A model generated the notes under the pieces. That model did no database searches. It was not told where the DNA came from and saw nothing but the letters and a program-made list of their open reading frames with translations. Shown here piece by piece: positions 1 through 4,955 of a stretch of DNA of 5,841 nt (position 1 is the stretch's first letter; every line of letters starts with the position of its first letter). The position numbers were made by a program, and so were the translations under genes. The DNA is taken from NCBI GenBank assembly GCA_003533975.1, contig DQCL01000200.1:821-6661 (forward strand), read 5' to 3'. Source of the DNA: Octadecabacter sp. (lineage in GTDB: Bacteria; Pseudomonadota; Alphaproteobacteria; Rhodobacterales; Rhodobacteraceae).

Positions 1-188
1 TCCTGCAGCGTGTTGTTGAACGCGTGGCCAATGTGCAAAACGCCCGTGACGTTTGGCGGCGGGATCATGACGCAGTAGGTGTCATCGCGTTTGGCATTTG
101 CGCCTGCGACGAAGGCGTCATTTGACAGCCAGCGGTCGGTGATGCGGGCCTCGGCCTCGCGTGCGTCGAATTTCTTTTCCATTGGCAT
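1..188 (-). CDS. valS: Valyl-tRNA synthetase, N-terminal part (runs off left edge)
   Basis: This is the start of a class Ia aminoacyl-tRNA synthetase, which charges tRNA-Val with valine in the cytoplasm. Reading the minus strand from the ATG at 188 gives 62 codons beginning [20 protein letters not shown]. They include [20 protein letters not shown] near residues 43-62, the nucleotide-binding signature of this family with its HIGH motif. That block followed directly by HAFNNTLQ is characteristic of ValS rather than IleS or LeuS. The editing domain, KMSKS loop and C-terminal coiled coil lie outside the window. The start at 188 is preferred because AAAAGGG sits 8 bases upstream. An in-frame ATG at 206 and another at 182 are possible but worse spaced. 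The gene is divergent from the DUF2235 gene. The family call is very secure. Confidence 0.96.
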   Translation of the reverse strand, partial: MPMEKKFDAREAEARITDRWLSNDAFVAGANAKRDDTYCVMIPPPNVTGVLHIGHAFNNTLQ

Positions 189-405
189 GGGATGCGCCCT
201 TTTCATCTGTTGGGCGAGGGATACTCAAACACGGGGCAAAGGGGAAGGTGGCAGTTACAAAAACAGGGGCGCAAAGGGGGCTGGACCTGCCGCGCAACGC
301 GACTAGGGTTTCAAGGATGCAAGCCGCGCGTTACCATATTGAAAGCATTAAGGGGGATGATGGCCCGATGAGGGACATCCTGCGTTGCATGAGAAAGGGC
401 GCTAC
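189..405. other. Divergent intergenic region, valS / DUF2235 gene
   Basis: This 217-bp gap must hold the promoters of both flanking genes. I see no convincing -35/-10 pair on either strand. Short G-rich tracts recur (GGGGCAAAGGGG near 233-244, GGGGCGCAAAGGGGG near 266-280). A TTTGAGTAT element on the minus strand (229 to 221) lies in the valS leader and resembles one at 1562-1570. Open frames crossing this gap have no ribosome binding site and no protein-like composition, so I do not call a gene here. Confidence 0.6.
391..399 (+). promoter_or_regulatory. Ribosome binding site deciding the DUF2235 start
   Basis: GAGAAAGGG ends 6 bases before the ATG at 406. It supports that ATG over the in-frame TTG at 385, which would add seven residues (MHEKGRY) and has no Shine-Dalgarno of its own. 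Confidence 0.7.
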
Positions 406-1470
406 ATGGCGCTGACCAACTGGATCAAAAGTATTTTCGGGCGTGGACGCCGGCATGAAACGGCGGGCGTACGTAAGCGCGGACCGGCGACCCATGTGAT
501 CATTCTGGATGGCACGATGTCGTCCTTGCTTGGGGGGGAAGAGACCCATGCGGGCCAGCTTTACAAGCTCCTACAAGAGGCCAGCTATACGGCCAAACTC
601 GGGGCGAACCTGACGATTTATTATGAGCCGGGGATCCAGTGGGCAGACTGGGGGGCGACGCTGGATGTCATGCAGGGGCGCGGTATTAACCGCCAGATCA
701 AGCGCGCGTATGGGGTATTGGCGTCGCGGTATCGCGAGGGGGATCGCATTGTTTTGGCCGGGTATTCCCGTGGTGCATATGCGGCGCGGTCCCTTGCGGG
801 GGTGATTGACCTTGTTGGGCTTGTGAAGACGGGCAGTGCAACAGAACGCAATATTCAACTGGCCTATCGTCACTACCGTAGAGGTGGGCGCGGGAGTGCG
901 GCGCAGGCGTTTCGCAAGCGCCATTGCCATTCAGCCGTGGAGATTGAGGCGGTTGCCGTTTGGGATACCGTTAAGGCGCTTGGGGTTCGGTTGCCGATTT
1001 TGTGGCGCTGGTCGGCTGTGGAACATCAGTTTCACAACCACGCATTGGGCGCGTCTATTAAACACGGGTTTCATGCCTTGGCGTTGGATGAAACCCGCGA
1101 GGCCTATGCGCCCGTGCTTTGGACCTGCCCCCCCGGATGGCAGGGACGTATGGAGCAGGTCTGGTTTTCTGGCACCCATGGTGACGTTGGCGGGCAGATT
1201 GGCGGATATGAGGCCGCGCGCCCTTTGGCGAACATATCGCTCGTCTGGATGTTGGAACGGCTGGAGATGTGTGGGGTTCCTTTGCCGACCGATTGGGCAA
1301 GCCGGTTTCCAACCGATGCGACGGCGCCGTCCATGGGGCGCTGGCGGGGGTGGTCAAAGATGTTCTTAGTGCGCAAATCCCGTGTGGTCGGGCGCGATCC
1401 GTCAGAGACATTCCATCCGAGCGTCGCACAGCGCCATCCCAACGAGACCAAATTCGCCGTACCCAACTGA
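406..1470 (+). CDS. DUF2235 family alpha/beta-hydrolase (Tle1-type phospholipase-like domain)
   Basis: The protein has 354 residues. The core is a DUF2235 alpha/beta-hydrolase fold: strand THVIILDGT at 29-37 (in the place where the family has its D-G-T motif), nucleophile elbow GYSRGAY at 119-125 with Ser121, probable acid Asp187 in AVWDTVKALG, HALALDETREAYAPVLW at 223-239, and QVWFSGTHGDVGG at 251-263 with the probable catalytic His258. These are the hallmark blocks of the family that includes the type VI secretion phospholipase effectors of the Tle1 class, but most members are uncharacterised. There is no signal peptide and no membrane segment, so the protein is probably cytoplasmic unless exported by a dedicated system. 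No VgrG, PAAR, immunity-like or other secretion gene is visible nearby, so an effector role is not supported here. The gene is monocistronic, with its own ribosome site and a terminator immediately after the stop. The substrate is unknown. The family call is secure. Confidence 0.9.
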   Translation: MALTNWIKSIFGRGRRHETAGVRKRGPATHVIILDGTMSSLLGGEETHAGQLYKLLQEASYTAKLGANLTIYYEPGIQWADWGATLDVMQGRGINRQIKRAYGVLASRYREGDRIVLAGYSRGAYAARSLAGVIDLVGLVKTGSATERNIQLAYRHYRRGGRGSAAQAFRKRHCHSAVEIEAVAVWDTVKALGVRLPILWRWSAVEHQFHNHALGASIKHGFHALALDETREAYAPVLWTCPPGWQGRMEQVWFSGTHGDVGGQIGGYEAARPLANISLVWMLERLEMCGVPLPTDWASRFPTDATAPSMGRWRGWSKMFLVRKSRVVGRDPSETFHPSVAQRHPNETKFAVPN

Positions 1471-1497
1471 ACACAAGCGCGGCTTGTGTGCATTTTT
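1471..1497 (+). terminator. Rho-independent terminator of the DUF2235 gene
   Basis: A perfect 8-bp stem, ACACAAGC / GCTTGTGT, with a GCG loop (1479-1481) begins directly after the TGA stop and is followed by GCATTTTT. The T-run lies on the plus-strand side only, so it should stop transcription from the DUF2235 gene and not from metF. Confidence 0.8.
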
Positions 1498-1592
1498 GAT
1501 TGGGGTATGGGGCTGGCGTGAGCCCACACTGTTTGGGGTCTGCGCGTTCTGACGTGGTGGATTTGAGTATTTTTGAGCCAAAGAAGCCGGGG
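1498..1592. other. Short convergent gap downstream of metF
   Basis: This stretch lies between the terminator and the metF stop. It contains TTTGAGTATTTTTGAGCC from 1562. Read on the plus strand this points into the metF 3' end; read on the minus strand it is the immediate 3' flank of metF. I see no hairpin with a T-run that would serve metF, and no gene. Confidence 0.5.
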
Positions 1593-2456
1593 CTATGCCA
1601 CGTTTTGAAGGGTTTGTTTCTGGGTGACACCAAGGGCGTGGCAGATGTCACGCGTCAGTTCCGGTTTGTTCAGCGTGTAGAAGTGCAAGTGGTCGACGCC
1701 TTGAGCCTGTAGGTCATCGCAAAGCTCGCATGCTTGTGCCAAGGCCAGAAGGTCTGTTGTTTCGGCGTCGGTCGCTTTGGCGAAGGCGTCTTGCAAGACC
1801 TGTGGGATGTTGGCGCCGCAGCTGGCGGCGAATTTTTGCACGCCGGTCCAGTTTTCGATTGGCAGGATTCCCGGAAGGATCGGGGCGGTGATGCCGGCAT
1901 CCGCGCAGGCGTCGCGGAACCGCAGGAACGTGTCTGCTTCAAAGAAAAACTGGGTGATGGCGCGGGTCGCACCGGCGTCTATTTTGGCTTTGAGGTGATC
2001 AATGCAGGCCTGTTGGCTGGACGCATCAGGGTGCATTTCAGGGTAGGCACCGACCGTGATCTCAAATCCTTCGTCGGCCAAGGCGCGGGTGAGGTCGATC
2101 GCGCCGTCAAACCCTTCGGGGTGCGGGCGAAAACCGTTTGAGCCTTTTGGCGGGTCGCCGCGTAGGGCCACGATGTGGTTTACGCCTGCGGCTTTGTAAT
2201 CTTTCGCGATGGCCAATGTTTCGGCGCGGGTCGCGTCCACGCAAGTAAGGTGGGCTGCAACGTTGAGGTCGCTGGTTTTCACAAGGGCATCCACGGCTTC
2301 ATGGGTGAGCGCGCGGGTTGTGCCACCTGCGCCGTAGGTCACCGAAACGAAGGTTGGATCCAGAGGCGCCAAAGTTTGCACGCAATCGCGAAGGCGAAAC
2401 GAGGCCTGTACGGATTTGGGCGGGAAAAATTCGAAGGAAATGGCAGGGCTGGACAT
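1593..2456 (-). CDS. metF: 5,10-methylenetetrahydrofolate reductase
   Basis: This flavoenzyme reduces 5,10-methylene-THF to 5-methyl-THF, the methyl donor for methionine synthase. The protein has 287 residues, close to the usual bacterial length (about 290-300), and folds as a single FAD-binding TIM barrel. Visible family blocks are SFEFFPPK at 7-14 (Glu9 matches the catalytic Glu28 of E. coli MetF), FVSVTYGAGG at 36-45, HLTCVDAT at 69-76, HIVALRGDPP at 94-103 (Asp101 matches the flavin-tuning Asp120), AYPEMHPDA, AITQFFFE, PGILPI and HFYTLNKPELTRDICHALGV near the C-terminus. The ATG at 2456 has GGAG (complement of 2466-2469) 9 bases upstream and gives the expected N-terminus. The gene is divergent from metR, whose product probably activates it. 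The identification is secure. Confidence 0.97.
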   Translation of the reverse strand: MSSPAISFEFFPPKSVQASFRLRDCVQTLAPLDPTFVSVTYGAGGTTRALTHEAVDALVKTSDLNVAAHLTCVDATRAETLAIAKDYKAAGVNHIVALRGDPPKGSNGFRPHPEGFDGAIDLTRALADEGFEITVGAYPEMHPDASSQQACIDHLKAKIDAGATRAITQFFFEADTFLRFRDACADAGITAPILPGILPIENWTGVQKFAASCGANIPQVLQDAFAKATDAETTDLLALAQACELCDDLQAQGVDHLHFYTLNKPELTRDICHALGVTQKQTLQNVA

Positions 2457-2465
2457 GGTGGCGTG

Positions 2466-2469
2466 CTCC
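2466..2469 (-). promoter_or_regulatory. metF ribosome binding site
   Basis: CTCC on the plus strand reads GGAG on the coding strand. It lies 9 bases upstream of the metF ATG, just outside the near-palindrome at 2471-2486. Confidence 0.6.
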
Positions 2470-2470
2470 G

Positions 2471-2486
2471 TAAGGTTGCATCCTTA
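2471..2486. repeat. 16-bp near-palindrome in the metF leader/promoter
   Basis: TAAGGTTGCATCCTTA is self-complementary except for one mismatched symmetric base pair: arms TAAGG/CCTTA around a TGCA core. It sits between the metF Shine-Dalgarno and the proposed -10 hexamer, where a repressor would block transcription or an RNA hairpin could form. No binding protein can be assigned from sequence. Confidence 0.45.
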
Positions 2487-2511
2487 TCGTGGTTTGGCGT
2501 AGATGAGGCAA
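2483..2511 (-). promoter_or_regulatory. Candidate metF sigma-70-type promoter
   Basis: On the minus strand, TTGCCT (complement of 2506-2511) and GATAAG (complement of 2483-2488) are separated by 17 bases. This would start transcription near 2476, leaving a leader of about 20 bases. The -35 element overlaps the proximal MetR-like box, which fits an activator-dependent promoter. The hexamers are only moderate matches. Confidence 0.4.
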
Positions 2512-2516
2512 ATTCA
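2504..2516. promoter_or_regulatory. Putative MetR box 1 (metF-proximal)
   Basis: TGAGGCAAATTCA matches the enterobacterial MetR consensus TGAA-N5-TTCA at 7 of 8 specified positions. With the inferred metF start near 2476, its centre is at about -34, the position where LysR-type activators contact RNA polymerase. A second copy lies exactly 31 bp away. The site is inferred by motif and context; binding is untested. Confidence 0.55.
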
Positions 2517-2534
2517 TAACCTTCACGAACATCA

Positions 2535-2547
2535 TGAGGCTGGTTCA
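2535..2547. promoter_or_regulatory. Putative MetR box 2 (distal, next to the metR start)
   Basis: TGAGGCTGGTTCA has the same single departure from TGAA-N5-TTCA as box 1 and is identical to it at 10 of 13 positions. Its centre is near -65 relative to the inferred metF start, the usual LysR recognition-site position. It also covers the metR Shine-Dalgarno (GAGG, 2536-2539) and ends 3 bases before the metR ATG, so bound MetR could repress its own synthesis. Confidence 0.55.
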
Positions 2548-2550
2548 GAT

Positions 2551-3456
2551 ATGCATATCGAGTTTCGCCATTTGCGCACGATAAAGGCCATCCATGACAT
2601 GGGGGGGCTGGCGCGGGCGGCAGATAGTTTGGGGATCACGCAATCGGCGTTGAGCCATCAGATCAAAGGGATCGAAGACCAAGCGGGGGTGGAGTTGTTC
2701 GTGCGTCGTTCAAAGCCACTAAAGTTGTCGGCGGCGGGGAAACGGTTGTTGGCGGCGGCTGACCGCATATTGCCCGAAGTTGCAGCGCTGGAGGCGGAAT
2801 TTGCGGGGCTGGTGCAGGGCCACGCGGGGCGTATGCATATCGCGATTGAATGCCATGCCTGTTTTGAGTGGTTGTTTCCTGTGCTGGAGGGCTTTCGCAA
2901 AGCGTGGCCGGATGTGGATGTGGATATTCGCCCCGGATTGGCGTTTGAAGCGATGCCGGCCCTGCAAAAACAACAGGTTGATCTTGTGGTATCCTCTGAT
3001 CCGGAGGACATCGCTGGTGTGACGTTCCTGCCGTTGTTTGACTATGAGCCTGTATTCGTGGCGGCGAAGAACCACCCGTTGGCAAGTAAAGCCTATATTG
3101 AAGCAGAAGATTTTCGTGATGAAACGCTGATTACCTATCCGGTGGAACGCGCACGGTTGGATATTTTCTCACAGCTTTTGACGCCTGCGAATGTGCAGCC
3201 AAAAGACGTGCGGCAGGTTGAGCTGACGGCCGTGATATTGTTGCTTGTGGCGTCGGGGCGCGGGGTGGCGGTGTTGCCGGATTGGGTTGTTCGGCAGGCG
3301 TCGTATGGGTCCGACTATGTTACGCGCCCGTTGACGAAAGCGGGGCTGACCCGCCGTCTTTATGCGGCCGTGCGCGATGATGAGGCGGAATTGCCCTATG
3401 TCGCCCATTTGGTGCGACATGCGCGGCAAGAAGCGGTGAAGTTGCAGCGGTCTTAG
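2551..3456 (+). CDS. metR: LysR-type transcriptional regulator MetR
   Basis: The protein has 301 residues. The N-terminal winged helix-turn-helix runs over about residues 4-64, with recognition helix region SLGITQSALSHQIKGIE at 26-42 and wing LFVRRSKPLKLSAAG at 49-63. A LysR effector domain follows. Its blocks closely follow E. coli MetR: RMHIAIECHACFEWLFPVLE from 94, a PALQKQQVDLVVSSD segment, LFDYEPVFVA, ETLITYPVERARLDIF, GVAVLPDWVV and RRLYAAVRD. In enterobacteria MetR uses homocysteine as co-effector and controls met genes. Divergence from metF supports the same role here. The ATG at 2551 aligns with the E. coli start and has GAGG 11 bases upstream. The in-frame ATG at 2503 would add 16 residues and lies inside a putative operator. 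A weak metR promoter may be TTGCAT (2476) with TAGATG (2500). The gene is slightly shorter than E. coli MetR at the C-terminus. Confidence 0.92.
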   Translation: MHIEFRHLRTIKAIHDMGGLARAADSLGITQSALSHQIKGIEDQAGVELFVRRSKPLKLSAAGKRLLAAADRILPEVAALEAEFAGLVQGHAGRMHIAIECHACFEWLFPVLEGFRKAWPDVDVDIRPGLAFEAMPALQKQQVDLVVSSDPEDIAGVTFLPLFDYEPVFVAAKNHPLASKAYIEAEDFRDETLITYPVERARLDIFSQLLTPANVQPKDVRQVELTAVILLLVASGRGVAVLPDWVVRQASYGSDYVTRPLTKAGLTRRLYAAVRDDEAELPYVAHLVRHARQEAVKLQRS

Positions 3457-3572
3457 GCGGGCTGTTGTTTTTTCAGGAGTGCGGTTGCGTCGCGGATGGG
3501 AAGGGCGGCGTTGTAGAGATAACCTAATGGGTAATCGCGCGTAGCTAAGTCGGTGGTCGTGAATAGCCCCTA
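3453..3572 (-). pseudogene. 3' remnant of an unrecognised gene, with in-frame amber codon
   Basis: On the minus strand, 38 sense codons run from the TAG at 3572-3570 to a TAA at 3455-3453. They end in a very protein-like segment: TRDYPLGYLYNAALPIRDAT, then ALLKKQQPA. The stop overlaps the metR stop on the other strand, as expected for true convergent genes. No ATG, GTG or TTG start exists in this stretch. Upstream of the TAG the same frame stays open through MIVDTVFPKNGARRRLGN (ATG at 3626, no Shine-Dalgarno), which is less convincing. Codon use is typical of the neighbours near the 3' end and turns A+T-rich (TTA, CTA, GTA, AGA) upstream. I read this as the tail of a gene whose body was lost. 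I do not recognise the family. A sequence-quality error at 3570-3572 would not rescue a full gene. Confidence 0.5.
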
Positions 3573-3581
3573 GTTTCCTAG
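3570..3581. repeat. CTAG inverted repeat
   Basis: CTAGTTTCCTAG consists of two CTAG tetramers around TTTC. The left one contains the amber codon of the minus-strand remnant. CTAG is usually under-represented in bacterial genomes, so two within 12 bases is unusual, but the element is very short. Confidence 0.3.
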
Positions 3582-3584
3582 ACG

Positions 3585-3613
3585 CCGTCTTGCCCCATTT
3601 TTAGGGAAGACGG
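3585..3613. repeat. Strong hairpin between metR and suhB
   Basis: CCGTCTT at 3585-3591 is complementary to AAGACGG at 3607-3613. Inside, CCC pairs with GGG with a single bulge, leaving a loop of about 8 bases. The outer bases GA (3581-3582) and TC (3616-3617) add two more pairs beyond a 2x2 mismatch. No T-run follows on either strand, so it is not a canonical intrinsic terminator. Confidence 0.5.
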
Positions 3614-3618
3614 TATCT

Positions 3619-3647
3619 ACAATCATAGCGCGAAGTGTTATGATTGT
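3619..3647. repeat. 9-bp inverted repeat upstream of suhB
   Basis: ACAATCATA (3619-3627) and TATGATTGT (3639-3647) are perfect complements around an 11-base spacer. It may be an operator for a dimeric regulator or an RNA hairpin if transcription starts upstream. The right arm core TGATTG (3641-3646) is also complementary to CAATCA at 3658-3663, so two mutually exclusive pairings are possible. Confidence 0.5.
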
Positions 3648-3648
3648 G

Positions 3649-3665
3649 CTTGAATTGCAATCAAG
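3649..3665. repeat. Small palindrome upstream of suhB
   Basis: CTTGAATTGCAATCAAG has arms CTTGA/TCAAG and contains the perfect 8-bp palindrome ATTGCAAT. It lies immediately before the proposed suhB -35 element (TTGCCG, 3666), a position suitable for a regulator. Confidence 0.4.
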
Positions 3666-3694
3666 TTGCCGCTCACCCCCCTTGTTCGTAAATG
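3666..3694 (+). promoter_or_regulatory. Candidate suhB promoter
   Basis: TTGCCG (3666-3671) and TAAATG (3689-3694) are 17 bases apart. The -10 match is weak (3 of 6). It would give a leader of roughly 60 bases. No better pair is visible between 3570 and 3750. Confidence 0.25.
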
Positions 3695-3750
3695 ACGCAG
3701 CCCCTATACGCCCCCAGAACTGATGCGGCGCCGATTTTCGGTCAACGCAC

Positions 3751-3757
3751 AAAGGAG
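3751..3757 (+). promoter_or_regulatory. suhB ribosome binding site, fixes the start at 3764
   Basis: AAAGGAG is a near-perfect Shine-Dalgarno 6 bases before the ATG at 3764. An in-frame ATG at 3692 would add 24 residues, but it has no such site and overlaps the candidate promoter. Confidence 0.8.
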
Positions 3758-3763
3758 ATCGAC

Positions 3764-4558
3764 ATGGTTGCTAGTGCAAACCTCAACGTGATGATGAAGA
3801 CAGCCCGCCGTGCGGGGCGTGCGTTGCTCAAGGACTTTGGCGAAGTCGAGAACCTTCAGGTGTCCACGAAGGGTCCGGGTGACTTTGTGACACGTGCGGA
3901 CCGCAACGCGGAGTACCTGATCAAAGAGGCACTGATGGAAGCCCGCCCGACCTATGGTTTCGTTGGCGAAGAGGGCACCGAGATTGAGGGCACAGACCCG
4001 ACGCGCCGTTGGATTGTTGACCCGCTGGATGGCACAACGAACTACCTGCACGGCTTGCCCCATTGGGCCGTTTCCATCGCGCTTGAGCACAAGGGCCAGA
4101 TCGTGATCGGTGTCATTTATGACCCGATGAAGGACGAGCTGTTCTTTGCTGAAAAGGGCGAAGGCGCGTGGATGAACGAAAAGCGTCTGCGTGTTTCTGG
4201 CCGCAGCAAGATGATCGAGAGCGTTTTCTCAACGGGTTTGCCGTTTGCGGGGCGCACGGACCTGCCAGAAACGTTGCAAGACCTTGCACGAATTTTGCCA
4301 ACCTGCGCCGGTGTGCGCCGTTGGGGGACTGCTTCGCTTGATTTGGCGTATGTCGCGGCGGGCCGTTACGATGGTTTCTGGGAACGTCGTTTGAAGATGT
4401 GGGATATGGCTGCGGGCCTTATCATTGTGCGTGAGGCAGGGGGTATGGTTGAGTCCATCAACCCTGCGAACGACATCCTTGAATCTGGTGAGGTTATTTG
4501 TGCCGCTGAGCCGATCTTTGAGAAGTTCTCAAAGGTGATCCGCGCCAAGTCGTCCTAG
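3764..4558 (+). CDS. suhB: Inositol-1-monophosphatase / SuhB family phosphatase
   Basis: This is a Mg-dependent, Li-sensitive sugar-phosphate phosphatase of the IMPase fold, hydrolysing myo-inositol-1-phosphate and related monophosphates. The E. coli homologue SuhB also acts in rRNA transcription antitermination. The 264-residue length is typical. Metal-site motifs are complete: GEEG at 68-71 (Glu69), WIVDPLDGTTNYLHG at 83-97 (Asp86, Asp89, Thr91), and MWDMAAGLIIVREAGG at 212-227 (Asp214). RRWGTASLDLAYVAAGRYDGF, just before, is the family's substrate-side block. There is no signal peptide, so it is cytoplasmic. The ATG at 3764 follows a near-perfect Shine-Dalgarno. The gene stands alone on this strand, and its stop lies 12 bases from the convergent VOC gene. 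The phosphatase fold is certain. Inositol phosphate as the physiological substrate, or an antitermination role, is inferred from homologues only. Confidence 0.95.
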   Translation: MVASANLNVMMKTARRAGRALLKDFGEVENLQVSTKGPGDFVTRADRNAEYLIKEALMEARPTYGFVGEEGTEIEGTDPTRRWIVDPLDGTTNYLHGLPHWAVSIALEHKGQIVIGVIYDPMKDELFFAEKGEGAWMNEKRLRVSGRSKMIESVFSTGLPFAGRTDLPETLQDLARILPTCAGVRRWGTASLDLAYVAAGRYDGFWERRLKMWDMAAGLIIVREAGGMVESINPANDILESGEVICAAEPIFEKFSKVIRAKSS

Positions 4559-4570
4559 GGCCAAACGTTT

Positions 4571-4954
4571 CTAAAGCGCAGCGAAGATATCAATCTGGTA
4601 TCCGTCAGGGTCTTTCACCGTCGCGTAGCGCTGGCCCCAAAAGGCATCCCAAGGTTCAACGGTAAGAACATGTCCGGCGTCTTTTAGGGCGGCAGCAACA
4701 GAGTCCACCTCAGCGGGGGTGTCACACAGCATGGCAAAGCTGGAATGGTTGGGGGGTGTTGGCGGATGCCCTGTGAGCTGTTCCATCAATTCTGCGGTGT
4801 CGATCATCAAGCGCACTTCGCCGGGTTTTGTAATCGGTTCGACGTGTTTGTCGTCTGGTCCAACAGCGGGGAATTCAAAGCCCAGAAGTTGGTAGAACGC
4901 GATCGTTTTAGCCATGTCTTTTGAAGACACCGCAACTGCATCGAGTTTGATCAT
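4571..4954 (-). CDS. VOC (glyoxalase/bleomycin-resistance/dioxygenase) superfamily protein
   Basis: This is a 127-residue single-domain protein made of two beta-alpha-beta-beta-beta modules, the size of glyoxalase I-like and antibiotic-binding VOC proteins. Signatures are IKLDAVAVSSKDMAKTIAFY at 2-21 followed by LLGFEF, then SSFAMLCDTPAEVDSVAAAL at 71-90 for the second module, and GQRYATVKDPDGYQIDIF at 107-124 for the last strands. Of the usual metal-ligand positions, His70 is present, but Asp5 stands where most members have His or Gln, and Asp122 stands where glyoxalases have Glu. Metal binding and classic glyoxalase activity are therefore doubtful. The ATG at 4954 follows GGAAGG by 6 bases, one base after the TGA of the GFA gene, so translation is probably coupled. 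It is the last gene of the three-gene unit. The substrate is unknown; the fold is secure. Confidence 0.88.
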   Translation of the reverse strand: MIKLDAVAVSSKDMAKTIAFYQLLGFEFPAVGPDDKHVEPITKPGEVRLMIDTAELMEQLTGHPPTPPNHSSFAMLCDTPAEVDSVAAALKDAGHVLTVEPWDAFWGQRYATVKDPDGYQIDIFAAL

Positions 4955-4955
4955 A

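Noticed and set aside
161..415. Open plus-strand frame across the valS/DUF2235 gap
   Set aside because: No Shine-Dalgarno, low-complexity composition, overlaps valS antisense and the DUF2235 start; it is a G+C-rich chance frame.
836..1369. Plus-strand frame (177 codons) inside the DUF2235 gene
   Set aside because: It is a +1-type shadow of the hydrolase frame, Arg/Trp/Gly-rich, without a ribosome binding site.
406..1470. DUF2235 gene as a type VI secretion toxin or anti-phage effector
   Set aside because: No VgrG, PAAR, immunity, transmembrane or defence-type gene is adjacent; neighbours are valS and metF, so a toxin or defence role would be speculation.
1058..1651. Long minus-strand frame (197 codons) opposite the DUF2235 gene
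   Set aside because: It is antisense to an unambiguous hydrolase gene; its Pro/Arg/Ser-rich translation shows no family motif and it crosses a terminator and the metF end.
1734..2141. Plus-strand frame (135 codons) opposite metF
   Set aside because: Antisense shadow of metF; Gly/Val-rich with no recognisable domain.
3445..3471. Possible intrinsic terminator at the metR end (CAGC..GCTG then a T-run)
   Set aside because: The stem is only 4 bp with a 12-base loop and the T-run is codons (AAA AAA) of the minus-strand remnant; too weak to call.
3692..3763. N-terminal extension of suhB from the ATG at 3692
   Set aside because: The strong AAAGGAG site is placed for the ATG at 3764, family members start at the equivalent position, and the extension overlaps the candidate promoter.
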